Assembly: GCA_037126765.1 (NCBI GenBank)
Contig: JBBCBC010000001.1
Coordinates: 24,536,804 to 24,600,803, forward strand
Direction: 5' to 3'
Length of the DNA: 64,000 nucleotides
From: Stenogyne calaminthoides
Lineage: Eukaryota > Streptophyta > Magnoliopsida > Lamiales > Lamiaceae
Below are positions 46,670 to 57,849 of the stretch, piece by piece; the stretch's first letter is position 1; each line of letters begins with the position of its first letter. Under the pieces are notes generated by a model. It did not search any database. It saw only the letters and a program-made list of their open reading frames with translations, and was not told the origin of the DNA. The position numbers were made by a program, and so were the translations under genes.

Positions 46670-47505
46670 CCATTTTTATGTGATCTTTTCCTTTTGTAAA
46701 AACCGATTTGATTTGAAACAAGTTAGAATTTGTATTGAAAAAAGGGGAGTTATGGCGCAAAGAGCAGACAGAATTTATGATAAACCTGATGAAAGGGTGG
46801 CTAGTTTTATCCACCAATTCACTTTCCAGGGTCTTAGGTGGCAAAGAAGAGAGAATACTATATGATTTTTCCTTTTGTCAAACATGATTCTACTGAAGCA
46901 AGATAGAATTTGTATGAAAAAAGGGGGAGTTAATGGTGCAAGGAGCAGACAGAATTTATGATGTACATGATGAAAGAGTGGCTAGTTTTATCCACCGATT
47001 CACTTTCTAGGGTCTTAGAGCTTCCGCAATGGTCCATCCAAAGGGTGTTTAAACATTGAATGGATGAAAGTTGGTGTTTAAAACCATTGTGGGTGATCTT
47101 TAAATTGGAGATAGAGTGACATCCATCCAAATATATGGATGGAGAGAGAAAATATTTTTTGCAAAAAAGGGGGTAGAAATAAGGTGATGGAGGGACCCAT
47201 AAAAGGTGTTTGGATGGATGAATGATTGATAACCATTGTGAGATTGTGTTTAAACTATTTGAAAATTGGTGATGTGGAGGAGAAAGAGTGGATGGATGGA
47301 TGGATGAATTTTCATTCATCCATTATGGATGCTCTTAGGTGGGAAAGGAGAGAGAATATATATGATTTTTTTTCCTTTTGTAAAAACTGATTCTATTTGA
47401 AACAAGATAAAAAATTGTATGAAAAAAGGGGAGTTAATGGCGCAAAGAGCAGACAGAATTATGATAAACTTGATGAAAGGGTGGCTGGTTTTATCCAACG
47501 ATAAC
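46670..47505 (+). repeat. Three tandem units of about 180 bp, one split by a MITE
   Basis: Units share 'gattttttccttttgtaaa', 'aaaaggggagttaatggcgc', 'agagcagacagaatttatga' and 'gaaagggtggctagttttat' in the same order. Unit 1 spans about 46676-46858, unit 2 46859-47017 resuming at 47338, and unit 3 about 47367-47500. The PIF/Harbinger MITE at 47018-47334 sits inside unit 2. It is not coding; the frames over the units do not agree. Confidence 0.8.
47018..47334. mobile_element. PIF/Harbinger-type MITE, 317 bp
   Basis: Ends GAGCTTCCGCAATGG and CCATTATGGATGCTC are inverted, with TTA duplicated at 47015-47017 and 47335-47337, the duplication used by PIF/Harbinger transposons. The interior has repeated GGATGGATG words. 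Confidence 0.85.
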
Positions 47506-48660
47506 TAAGAGAAATGGATCTTTTTATCTGTCAAGTATGTAACTTCAAACAGGAATGACTTTACATGTAATATCAGTCCCACCACTTAAGTAAACCACTG
47601 TGATCGAGGCTTCATCATGATTTCCTACATTTGTGATGTGTCTCATCAATGTCATTTGCACAGAGATACATATAAGGATTCAACAGAACACAGCCAACAT
47701 CTTCGTGGTGAAAAGTGATTGTTTCTGGTCTCTGATGAATAGGAGTCATTTTGCATGTAATATTCGGCCATCCGCGATCTTAGAAAGACTTATCCTTTTT
47801 ACCCATATGTATTCATAATCATATTTATCGGGCACAATGGTACTTCCCTTAATGCCATTATTAAAAATACTCTATCACACAAGGGTGAGAGTTCGGTCAA
47901 TATAATTACTAACCTCTCCTCTTCAGGAACTTATTCAATTAGCCATTCAATCTGGTGATTAAAAAAAGAATACAAAGTTAACAAAAATATACATAGTACC
48001 TTAATGAATCGAAGCTGTATTGTAAAGGAAATATAGACGAGGAAAATCATTGCATTAACCGTAAGATGTTAGTTTCTATTTTGTTTCTTTCTAGTAAGAT
48101 TTATGATGTCACACAGAGAAAAAAAATATACTAGAACCAAGTAATTGACAGGCAGGATTTCACAGATTCCATAATAGCTACTGTGGATGCATAACAAAAT
48201 ATCAAACCACGTAATGGATTTGGTGATCATCTCTTTAACACGATCAACTTGAGGTTTAAGGTCAGCAAAACAATAAAGGGGCTAGAACAAGTCAGTGGCG
48301 TCATTCATATCGTAATAAGTGAATTATGAGACAAAATCCTAAGTGAGAGGGACTTTATCCATACCGTCACTCGCCCGCCCTCTCAAGCAAGGTATCAACG
48401 ACTAGGGAAAACTCTTTACATTCAATCATTCACCAAACGGTTTATAAATTTGAAAGCTTCAAGAAAATATACCACATCATGATGAAGTTGAAGTTGAGCA
48501 CATTACATTCAACACAATCACTAATGTAATACAAAAACTATAGCAATCTTATAATGATATTTAACCTAACGAAAAGAAACTCCTAAATGGTAATGAAATA
48601 CAGATAATCAAGTCACAAAATATATGTTACCATCGAACAAGAATACTAACCTAAACAAAT
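47506..48660. other. Downstream region of the RING-H2 gene, no other gene seen
   Basis: It lies 3' of the minus-strand RING gene and should include its 3' untranslated region near 48300-48660. I could not identify a definite polyadenylation signal. No other ORF is supportable. Confidence 0.4.
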
Positions 48661-49584
48661 TTAATTACGTTCCCGCCTCTGACTCTCCGCCCCCTCACCA
48701 CTCGAATCTGACCCCGATCCAGAGCCAAGCCCTCCAAACAGCCAAGGAATTGAAATGGTATAACTCCTCTCCATATTCCTTCGCCCATCCGAACCTCCAG
48801 CCTGATCCTCGCCGCCACTTCTACCATTGTTTCCCCTCGAATTATCCCTGCTCTCGTAATCCGGATCATCTGTTGGAAGCTCGTAGCGGCAAACAGGGCA
48901 AGAATTATGCAATTCAAGCCAAGGTAGAATGCACTCTTCATGATAAACATGCTTGCAGGGAATCTGCTTCACAACAGTCTCCATTTCAAAATCATCCTTA
49001 CACACAGCGCACTGCGCCAGCTCCGATTTCAGCAACGCCTCATCCACGATTATGCTCGGCAGGGCCTCGACGGCGGATTTAGACGCCGGCGGCGTGCCGT
49101 ACCGGTTCGGATCATTCTCCGCCAATTGCTGAATCAACTGCTCAAATCCAGGACCGACAAAATAGTCCCCCATATTAGCCGGAATTGAAAACCCCGAAGC
49201 AGATGGATTGTCATCAATCACGAACTGATAGTCAACGCCACTGGCGCGGCGATTCGCGAGAAAGTTCAGCAAGTACGAAACCGGGTCGAAGGCGTCGGAC
49301 CCGAACGGCGGTTCGACGACCCGATCGGAGCGGGAGGAAGGGCTAGGGTTTGTAGGAGGGACGAGGAATTGGGAGAGGAAAAGCGAGAGCGGGTCGGGGA
49401 AGAAAGCGTCGGGTATGGTGGGATTAGGGTTAGGGTTTTGGTATTCTTCGACGAAGCCGGAGTTGCAGGAGGGGCAAAGGATATCGCCGGCGGCGGAGGG
49501 GGAGATGTTGACGGTGTATTCGCATTGGTGGCAGAAGTACATCTGCGGACCGCCGTCCGCCACCGCTACACCGCTGGAAGACAT
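48661..49584 (-). CDS. RING-H2 E3 ubiquitin-protein ligase (RING1-like family)
   Basis: A single-exon gene of 307 codons. Residues 15-42 form an N-terminal zinc ribbon with C18, C21, C37 and C40 (MYFCHQC…LCPSC), the hallmark of the plant RING1-like/CIP8/RHC family. A central low-complexity region rich in proline and serine follows. The RING-H2 domain at 192-232 has all eight ligands: C192, C195, C210, H212, H215, C218, C229 and C232, with P-W between (ILPWLELHNSCPVC). The C-terminal tail is glycine- and serine-rich and contains ERSYTISIPWLFGG, a segment also seen in relatives. Such proteins transfer ubiquitin from an E2 enzyme to target proteins and are usually soluble; no membrane segment is seen. 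Length is typical. The start was chosen because it is the first ATG and directly precedes the zinc ribbon. The substrate is unknown. Confidence 0.95.
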   Translation of the reverse strand: MSSSGVAVADGGPQMYFCHQCEYTVNISPSAAGDILCPSCNSGFVEEYQNPNPNPTIPDAFFPDPLSLFLSQFLVPPTNPSPSSRSDRVVEPPFGSDAFDPVSYLLNFLANRRASGVDYQFVIDDNPSASGFSIPANMGDYFVGPGFEQLIQQLAENDPNRYGTPPASKSAVEALPSIIVDEALLKSELAQCAVCKDDFEMETVVKQIPCKHVYHEECILPWLELHNSCPVCRYELPTDDPDYESRDNSRGNNGRSGGEDQAGGSDGRRNMERSYTISIPWLFGGLGSGSGSDSSGEGAESQRRERN

Positions 49585-49669
49585 TTTTGCAGGCGGACCT
49601 TTCAGAGGGACGGGATTTTTGGTGCACTCAATTTGACGTAATATTCTTTACTACTTATTTAAATATATA

Positions 49670-49675
49670 CACGTG
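49670..49675. promoter_or_regulatory. G-box upstream of the RING-H2 gene
   Basis: The palindrome CACGTG (in ACACGTGT) lies 86 bases upstream of the start codon, next to an AT-rich TATATATTTAA stretch that may act as the TATA box. G-boxes bind bZIP and bHLH factors, so light or abscisic-acid regulation is possible. A single motif is weak evidence. Confidence 0.4.
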
Positions 49676-51315
49676 TTAATTGTCTTAAATGAAATTAAAT
49701 ATCAAGATATACTGTGCAACTAAAGTGCCTTTTGAAACATACAATTTGAATACATAGAAACATGCAAGTTTTCATTTTAAACAAAATCATATAAATTGTA
49801 TCAGTGAAAATAAATTGCATTTTTCAATATAAACAGGTTGAATATTTTCTAAATTGCATGTTTCAATACAAAACTTTTATCATTACATAATCCACTTCAG
49901 TGTCGGTCATTGTAATGTACTACGAAAGCAAAATCTTATATGCATCAAATGCACTGTGTAATTCAAGTGTATTTTTTAAATATATAAATTATTTTTAATA
50001 AAACAATATTATTATTTTCATAGTGTAAAATTGATGCAAGTAATACGATTCAAGAAATACCAAAAACTCGTATAAGACAGTATCATTTATAAGAAGGTGT
50101 ACATTTTAGCACAAATGAACATTCATCCCTCCTAAATTAATAATTTGTTATGTTCAAATTATGTTTTGTCTCACTATGAAATTGTATCATTCAAGTGTAT
50201 CTCTTCAAAAAAATAAGATATAAGTAACACTCTCTTGTCTTTTATTAGACTTCCCATTTGCAATTTTTTTTTTAATTAGATTTCTCATACCCAACAAAAT
50301 AATAAAGTTACCCACATTTACCAACTATATCCTCCTCAAACCCTTCCAAAAAAAATTTCCTTCTACAACCACATCTAAATAATATCTCCTGCTACTAATT
50401 ATAAATTTTTTAAAAAAATTTAGTTCACCCACTACTTAGTAGTTAGTATACCCCTTTATATTTTATTTATTTATAAATTTTACTTAGTATACCCATTTTA
50501 TATTTACAAATTTATCCCTGAAATTAATTTATACCCCACTTCATAAATACACACACCGACCCATAATAACTAAAACTTACAAAATTATCGCACCCAACTT
50601 CTTCAAATTGAAGAAAAACACGTTCAGAAAACCAGCGAAATTGGTGAATTTCAGGTGACGAGATTTTAGAATACAGGTATTTAAACTTTATAAAAAATAT
50701 AAAAAATTATATTAACCTAATTTTTTTTTATGTGATATTATAATTGAGTACTTTGCAAACACCCCCACCCCCCAATTCCCCACCCCACCCGAGACAAACC
50801 CCATCCCAATTTTTTTTTCCAAGAAAAGAGAGGAAAAATCCCAGAATGATGACGACGCACTGGATGGAATTAAGTTCAACAATTTAATGTTTAGGTTCTT
50901 TTTTTTCTTGTGATTGAACAATGAAGATGAAAAATGAAAAGATTTTAATTGTATGGATTCGTGAAGTTTCGACTAGGATATAAAAGATGTTTGCAGTAAA
51001 TTTAATGTTTTTCTAACTTACAAATGGTATATTAATATTTTTTAACAAGAGTGTTTTTATTAAAACAAAGTGAGTGAATTGAGCAAATTCGTGGGTGTAG
51101 GTAGTGACGCCCTAAAAAATAATTTCATCCTTTTAAATACTAATGAATAAATCTCAAATTACAACTCGTGTCAATTATCCATGGTCAATCTAGTTAGAGA
51201 CGAAGGGAGTATTGTTTAGTGAAATCCGTTAACATTGACCAAGTACTACTATTATGTGAAACACGAGATACAATTAACTAAAAACAAGAAATATTGTTCG
51301 GTAAAAGTAATGAGT
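49676..51315. other. AT-rich intergenic DNA
   Basis: No gene is seen. The sequence at 50190-51215 begins and ends with motifs like 'actctcttgtctttt' and 'agacgaagggag', which might be decayed Stowaway-type ends, but inverted similarity is too weak to call. The frame at 50712-50921 is chance. Confidence 0.35.
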
Positions 51316-51530
51316 GTGTCTCACGTGCATCGTGTACTCATAGTGCATTTTAGAACAATGAAACTTGTTATAATGAAAGATATAACTTATTTACATTGAA
51401 CCGTGCAACCATTTTTCCATATTAATAGTTGCACGGTTCAGTGTAAACAAGTTGCATCTTTCAGTATAACAAGTTGTACGATTCTAAAATGCATTATGAG
51501 TACATGGTGCATCTGGATGTATACAAGACT
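51316..51530. mobile_element. Foldback MITE family F, copy 1
   Basis: An almost complete palindrome: CATAGTGCATTTTAGAAC… in the left arm pairs with …GATTCTAAAATGCATTATG in the right arm, and GAACCGTGCAAC pairs with GTTGCACGGTTC around a short AT-rich loop. It is related to 58103-58333 and 63714-63939. Confidence 0.8.
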
Positions 51531-51554
51531 TAGCCAAAAGTAATAGTACTATTT

Positions 51555-51783
51555 AGAGTCGGCAATTTGAGCCCGGCTCGATGGGCTGGCCGAGCCCATT
51601 TGGCCCACGGCCCTGATGGGCTTGGGTCAATTTGGCCCGACAGGTCACGGGTCGCCCAACTGGATCGACCAATTTTTTAAATTTTTTATTACAATACTAA
51701 TTATTTAATATTGATAATAAATACTAATGATAATGAGCCTTTATTTGTAAAATAAAGGCACCCACACTCATTTGTACCTGTAG
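51555..51783. other. Possible end of a larger hAT-type element
   Basis: The segment 'gtcggcaatttgagcccggc' with following 'gggctggccgagcccatttggccc' resembles the GC-rich terminus of plant hAT elements. A roughly inverted partner ('tcggccccatttgacacc') lies at about 54098-54116. No target duplication was found, so a 2.5 kb element is only suggested. Confidence 0.35.
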
Positions 51784-52043
51784 TCTCTGTTTTAAAAATC
51801 GGATCCGACCGGCCGGTCGGACTGGTCGGACAGGTGAATCGCCCCAAAGCGGCCCAATAGAGGTGTATAAAACCGCTATTGGACCGCCCCCCTCAAAATC
51901 GGAAAAACTGTTCGAAAACCGGTGAAAATCGGGAACCGGTGAACCGCCGGTTTTCAACAAAAAAACCAAAAAAAAAAAAGTGCCGTTGTCCGCCGCTCGC
52001 CGTCGCCCGCGCTCGTCGCCTGACGCCACTCTCCAAACCAGAT

Positions 52044-52320
52044 CCGCCGCCACTAAAATCACCCCCACCAAGAGATCCACCACCAACCGCCGCCACAAAC
52101 CACCACGGTCTCGAGTCCGCCGCCACCAAAATCACCCCCACCAACAGATCCACCACCAACCGCCGCCACAAACCACCACGGTCTCGAGTCCTCCGCTCGC
52201 CGCCACCAAAATCACCACGGTCTCGAGTCCGCCGCCATCAAAATCACCCCCACCAACAGATCCACCACCAACCGCCGCCACAAACCACCACGGTCTCGAG
52301 TCCGCCGCTCGCCGCTCGCC
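52044..52320. repeat. GC-rich tandem repeat, about 73-bp unit
   Basis: Units start at about 52044 and 52117, with a partial unit and a further full one before 52320. The core is 'accaccacggtctcgagtc' plus 'ccgccgccaccaaaatcacc'. Because 73 is not a multiple of three, the proline/threonine-rich open frames over it (51879-52493, 51980-52432) read a different frame in each unit, which argues against coding. Confidence 0.85.
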
Positions 52321-52354
52321 CTCGTCTCTGCCTCCCTCACCCTCGTCGCCGCCG

Positions 52355-52560
52355 ATTTATGTGTGTGTGTATATATCTGTGTGTATTATGTGTAGAGAGA
52401 GAGAGGGAGTTTATGTCATTATGTGTGTATAAATTTATGTGTGTGTATATCCGTGTGTATATATGTATAGAGAGAGAGAGTTTATGTGTGTAGATTTATG
52501 TGTGTGTATATATCCGTGTGTATATATGTATAGAGAGAGAGAGAGAGTTTATGTGTGTAT
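52355..52560. repeat. Compound GT/TA/AG microsatellite
   Basis: Units of 'tgtgtgtatatatccgtgtg', 'tatgtatagagagagagag' and 'tttatgtgtgta' recur about three times. It is simple-sequence DNA within the hAT-type element. Confidence 0.85.
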
Positions 52561-52821
52561 AATATATATATACATATATATATATATAGTGTAATTGTAT
52601 GTGTAATTATTTATTTAGAGTCATTAATTCCTTTATATTCACTTATCATACTCTATATTTTGATTTTTTTTTAATTATGCATACTATATATATATATATA
52701 TATATAATATTTATTATGACTTCACACCTACTTCCAATCCAACCGCCCGACCCATCCCAACCTTTTTTTAGATTAAGTCCTGTTCAACTTCCGGTTCCGA
52801 TTTTTAAAGCATAGCCTGTAG

Positions 52822-54265
52822 TTGGTTGCTCGGATTTAAAGAAATTGTATCTTCTGGTATTTATAATTTAATATTCGTATTTGCAATTTGTATTTAATTT
52901 TAATTATTTTTATTTTATGTTTATAGATGTAACTGAGAAGGTGGACATACATTTTTCTAAGCAGGATTCCAATACTATCTTTGATGATGATTGTTGACAT
53001 TGAGTATTTTAGGACATTAATGTCAAATGCTATTTTGTTTTTAATTATATTTAGACTTTGATGTTTGAACTTCTAAATTATTTTTAATTGCATTAGGACT
53101 TGTTGTACTGTGAATTCTGTGATGAATTGATGTTGATGACGATGTTTAATTGTATTTGATAAATTATGTTAGAACTTATTATTATTTTCATTATATTTAA
53201 TATATTAGTAATTGTTGTTAATAATGTAAATTTTGTAGAGTAAACGTAAGAAATTTAAAAAAAAATCATCGACCGAGCTGGCCGTAGACCTGTGAGCCCG
53301 TATTCGGCTGGAATGGATACATTTTTAAAGGCCCGATTAGACTATGTTTATCGCCGTTCGTGACGAACGGTTCGTTCACTAGTGGACAAAAAAAGTTTAA
53401 AAAAGAAAATCAAAATTCATCAAAAAATCATACGAACGGTTCGGTGCAGAGAACCAATATTGGGTGCGGTTCTTTATGCACTTTTCTTATTCATGCGCCA
53501 CATGTCGCACTATTATTGGCCTGTATGATTTTTATTTGATGGAGTAATTTTTAAATTCTCAGTTTTAACTTATTATATATATATATATATATAAATTTAT
53601 ATCAAAATTCATTAAAAAAAATCTACAAATAGAGACCATTATTAATAGTATATTTTAAGTCCTAATTAAGAGTAAGTCTCGTGTTCATTCAGGTGCACAG
53701 TGTAATTAAGAGTAAGTCTTGTGTTCATTCAGGTGCACCGTGTAATTAAGAATAAGTCTCATGTTCATTCAGATGTGTACTCATAGTGTATTTTTTAATC
53801 ATAATTTATTATAATTATGCATTTTGAATATTAAATAATTTAATATATCACCTTATAAATATAATAAAAATTGATTATAGATAAATACAATTATTAAATA
53901 ATGAAAAAAATATATTTTAGGCTGTGTTGGGTCGTTGATAAAATATGAAAAAAATGATAATGAGTTGAATTGTAGATTATACATGTGGAAGAGAGAGAAA
54001 TGAATTATTTATTAAGAAATTGGGTTGTTGAGATTTGTTGATAAATATACTCTTAAAAGATGAATTGACCCGACCCAGTCTATGTACATGACTTGGTCCA
54101 TCGGCCCCATTTGACACCTTTCAAATGTCATAAAACAGTTTTACCATAAACAAATGTGTGTAAAATTTATAAGGTTCCAAGATGAGATAAGATGGTTATT
54201 GAAAGAGAAGGATGTATAACTTAATGAACACCACCCATGAGTGATGACCCAACCTATGATATCGT
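52822..54265. other. AT-rich intergenic DNA upstream of thioredoxin x
   Basis: No gene is seen. A short direct repeat around 'taattaagagtaagtct' and 'gtgttcattcaggtgcac' occurs three times at 53660-53770. It echoes the arms of the foldback MITE family and may be a decayed member. The thioredoxin promoter should lie at the right end; I could not pick a convincing TATA box. Confidence 0.35.
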
Positions 54266-57200
54266 ATGATACTGATATTGCAACACTAACTAGTAACTGC
54301 CACATCATCAAGATTCAAGCCCTTACCTCTACTCCCTACGGTGACTCTCCCGGCGAACGCAATCCACAAGTCTTACTCTCCCAGTTGTTCGCCCTTCAGC
54401 AACCGCAACAATGTTCGCTTGCGAAACCCGCCGATGTTCGGAACCCTAATAAAGTGCGCCGGCGGCGGCGCGGTATTGGAAATTGACGAAACGCAGTTCA
54501 ACGACGTCGTTTTGAAGTCGGACTGCCCGGTTCTGGTTGAGTTCGTCGCCACGTGGTGCGGTCCCTGCCGTTTGATCGCTCCTGCGGTTAAATTGCTGGC
54601 TAAGGTAACATCGAGCTGTCGTTTTTTGGTCTCTAATAAATTGAGTTCTTCGAAATTGATTTATATGCGCTTGCGATTTCCATTTTCCCCAATGTTTGAT
54701 CCTTCATTATTGGCATTAAACATTAACCTCTGACATTTTATTTCTGATCATTATCTGAGGGGGAAAATTGTAAAGATATAACTGCAATATCTATGTAATG
54801 ATCTAGTGCCACAATTCAAAATCAGCAATATTTTCTAATTTACTAGAATTTAAGAGCTTTGAGATCTCACACTTTGTAGTTGCCTGGAGATTACTGATTG
54901 ATACTCTCAGCAAATGGACTAATAAAACCTTTTTTGGGCTCTCTGTTAATGCACCTTAGAAATTGTGCCTTTCATCTTTGAGAATAAAACCTTTTTTGGG
55001 CTCTCTGTTATTAGCACCTTAGAAATTGTGCCTTTCATCTATGAGGAAAATTTGTTCAAGTAATATAGGATATGTTTAACAAAATCGAATTGCTTAGGCT
55101 GAAACACAAGATGACGGAAAAAAGTGGGACATGAGAAACTCAAATGAAAACATGAGAAATAATTTGCTCTAGATTTGGAGGTCTTAACATCATGGGGTCT
55201 GATAAATTTTTGCCTGCTTGATGAGATTGTGATATGAATCTGGATCCTTTTTACAAATTTGATAAACTACAATTTGACAGCTAGAGAAAGATTGAGTAGA
55301 ATACTTTCATCTTTATATTGGTTTGACTGCACTTACCTCTCTCTCGCACACATATTATAACCATTTCTTTATCAAGTAAAAAAAAAAAAAACCATTTCTG
55401 TATCAGCTTGTTTCTTCAATTAATGTTCGATGCCCATCCTCTCTTGTTGCCTATACCATCCATCAGCTTTGTGCTTCTTATTAACTAGGTAAGTTTCATA
55501 TCAGAATCACTCTGTACAACTAAAGGATGTAGCTGTACATCTACTTTTACCCTGTCCTGAAGTTAAAAGTTAGAAATAAAATATTGAATAAAGGGAGAAA
55601 AAGATATATACCCACATTCATTAACAATTAAAGTTATCTACCCACTTCATATAAGAAAAAAGATATCTACCCATTTACTAGTGAAAATACATATATGCCC
55701 TTATTTGAAAAAAAATACTTATACCCACATGGCCTACACTCTCTCTTATTTCCTAAGACTTAATTAAATGATATGTTTAATTTTATAAGTATATCCATAT
55801 TTATTTATTTTTAATATATCTTAATTTTGTAAATTAAATAAAAAAATATCAAATAATTCATTAAAATAATATTTAATATATTGCATCAATAGAATTAATA
55901 AATAAATAATTATTTTATATTAAAATAATGATAAATAAATTTAAAATGTGGACCAATTTTTTTTTTATTCTTTACAATTATAAATACCATTATTTTCACT
56001 TCTAAAATTAAATAAATCTTTTCCAATAATAATTTTTACTAAACCTAGTAATTCAACTCTATTGACTTCATATCCTTAATTTTAAAATATATAACATGCA
56101 TTTAAATGAAATATTTGATTAACACATACTTATAAATTTACTTATATATATATATGGAGGTGGGTGGGGTAATGGTGGGTGAGGGTATTTTTGGATGAAA
56201 AGTGTGAAATGAGTATATTTCTTGTTTTCTTATTGGAATGAGTATAAATCTTTTTTTTTTTTTATCAAAATGGGTATATTTGCCCTTCTTCACTTGAGTA
56301 AAACCCCTTTTCCGACTCCTAAAATAAGATTAAGTCTCTTGTACACAAGTAGCACCTTGTAACTAGTGCACAATATGTTGTTCAATAAAAACAACTATAC
56401 CGTTTAAATGCACTTGAGTTACATGATGTACCGGTGCATACAAGAATCTGTCAAAAAATAGACATAAATGATTAATTTTGTCAATCATAATCCAACAATC
56501 TCCAACTTCTATTTTTATTTCTTTTAAAGCCCAGCCGCCGTGCTACCTTCGCCCAATCTCTCCCAGAGTTATTGGTGGCTTGTAATAGAAATCAACATGG
56601 GATATGATACGAGCCGTATCATTATATTGTTTACATCTCCACTGGGCACCCTTTTTACAACAAAACAACTAAATAATGCAAAAGAGTGTTCCAACCAATC
56701 ATCAAAACAAACAGCAAAAAAATCGGACATGTACAGTAAATAAGCAGAATTGCTGATGACTATTCACATCAGCAATTTAATTTTCTTCTAATTTTAGAGT
56801 TTAGCAATTTTATTTAGTTTTTTATTAGATTATCTAAAATTGTAGCGTAGTATGTACAAGATATATCTTGAAGATGCTCGGATGAAAATCTGAATGTGGG
56901 TTTGAAAGGAAAATTGGGATGGAAGAGGATGGTGAGTATGAGGGGGATTAAGGTGTTAAAAGTGGTGGGAAAGATGGTGTGGCTTTTATGAACTAGGTTG
57001 ACAGGATAGGGTGAGGCAGAGGGCTTTTTCTATTTCCCCTTTCGTATTTCTATTTCTACTGATGTAATTACTTTTTGTTGATTGGTTAAGAAGCAAATTC
57101 TCCATTTGTGTATATGAACACTTGTTAAAATTTATGGAAAAGCCAGAACGTAAAGCAAAGTTTGAAACTGTATAATCCAGGTACAAACCTTGTTCAAAAT

Positions 57201-57606
57201 ATATTTCATAGTTTCTGAATGTGGAAAATCTATCAGTAGTTGCACTCATATAAATCACTTATTCTGACAGCTTGAAATTTTGGAAATAAATTAGTTCATG
57301 AATGAAGTTTTTCTTTTTTTTTAATTTTCTCCTCTTCTTTAGGTAATGACATTTTGTATGCTTCAGAATTGACCTTTTCCTTTTATAACTCACTCTCAGG
57401 AATATGAAGATAAATTGAAAGTTGTGAAAGTTGATCATGATTCAAACCCTGGACTGATCGAGGAATACAAGGTATACGGATTGCCAACATTAATCGTCTT
57501 CCAAAACGGGAAGGAAGTTTCAGGGAGCAGGAGAGAGGGTGCAATAACGAAAGACAAACTTAGGGACTACATAAATAAACATGTGGAGTCTGTATCCATT
57601 GTTTAG
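54266..57606 (+). CDS. TRX-x: Thioredoxin x, chloroplastic, with a damaged 5' end
   Basis: Exon 1 ends at 54604 (…CTGGCTAAG|GTAACA) and exon 2 is 57400-57606, joined in phase 0 across a 2,795-base intron. The active site WCGPC is at 54554-54568. Exon 2 carries the conserved KVDHD, the cis-proline segment YGLPT and GSRREGAITK, which is specific to plastid thioredoxin x. Thioredoxin x reduces disulfides in plastids and is best known as a reductant of 2-Cys peroxiredoxins. Upstream the frame encodes a serine- and arginine-rich, acid-poor stretch like a transit peptide (ATSSRFKPLPLLP…). However, the only upstream in-frame ATG (54266) is followed by TAA at 54287-54289. The next in-frame ATG (54434) would remove the transit peptide. 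A frameshift or sequence error, an unseen 5' exon, or a non-AUG start could explain this. Family assignment is firm; the start is not. Confidence 0.85.
54287..54289 (+). other. In-frame stop in the thioredoxin x transit-peptide region
   Basis: A TAA lies eight codons after the ATG at 54266, in the same frame as the thioredoxin domain. No ATG occurs between this stop and 54434. Known thioredoxin x proteins have an uninterrupted transit peptide, so this is either a lesion or an error. Confidence 0.75.
54921..55045 (+). repeat. 62-bp tandem duplication in the thioredoxin x intron
   Basis: The segment starting AATAAAACCTTTTTTGGGCT occurs twice in direct succession, at about 54921 and 54983, with a few differences near 'gttaatgcacc'/'gttattagcacc'. 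Confidence 0.85.
55590..56290. mobile_element. Inverted-repeat element in the thioredoxin x intron
   Basis: The left side has 'gagaaaaagatatatacccac' and repeated 'tacccactt'/'tacccattta'. The right side has 'gagtatatttcttg', 'gagtataaatctt' and 'gggtatatttgccctt', roughly complementary. The interior is very AT-rich. Boundaries and class are uncertain. Confidence 0.4.
56330..56450. repeat. Degenerate relative of the foldback MITE family F
   Basis: The segments 'gtctcttgtacacaagtagcacc' and 'gtaccggtgcatacaagaatc' form the outer inverted pair, as in the family F copies. The arms inside are shortened. Confidence 0.45.
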
Positions 57607-57653
57607 TCTTCTTCATCATTACATAGATGCCACATTTGTATCATATGCTGAGA

Positions 57654-57659
57654 AATAAA
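57654..57659 (+). terminator. Polyadenylation signal of thioredoxin x
   Basis: AATAAA lies 48 bases after the stop codon (57604-57606), followed by T/G-rich sequence. It is a plausible near-upstream element for 3' end formation. Confidence 0.5.
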
Positions 57660-57849
57660 TGTATGTAAACACTCTTGTAATTGAGATCCGTACAATATTA
57701 CATGTTTATATATATCATTTGAGTTGTCCATAGGTGAGGAAACCTATTATGTATGGCAAAAACTTCTGCTCAACTGGTGCAATTTTTGACCTAAATTTGA
57801 CTAATTCACAAATAATTCAAATATATAATAACAAGTATCAGTTTATCTA

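Larger units (their letters stand above)
51784..52814. mobile_element. Non-autonomous hAT-type element (1,031 bp) with internal minisatellites
   Basis: Left end TCTCTGTTTTAAAAATCGGA is mirrored by the right end …TCCGATTTTTAAAGCATA. CCTGTAG is duplicated at 51777-51783 and 52815-52821 (seven bases, with the eighth mismatched). Subterminal 'ccggtgaa'/'accggtc' words occur as in the MITE at 28697. Inside are three to four GC-rich 73-base tandem units (52044-52320) followed by GT/AG-rich microsatellites (52355-52560). Confidence 0.7.

Noticed and set aside
48624..49188. Plus-strand ORFs opposite the RING-H2 gene
   Set aside because: They are antisense shadows of a well-supported coding frame with all zinc ligands conserved.
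50190..51215. Possible 1 kb Stowaway-like element
   Set aside because: The end motifs are weakly similar to Stowaway ends, but inverted complementarity and TA duplication could not be confirmed.
51879..52493. Long proline/threonine/serine-rich ORFs on the plus strand
   Set aside because: They are made by 73-bp tandem repeats read in changing frames followed by microsatellites inside a transposon; no start context, splice site or domain supports them.
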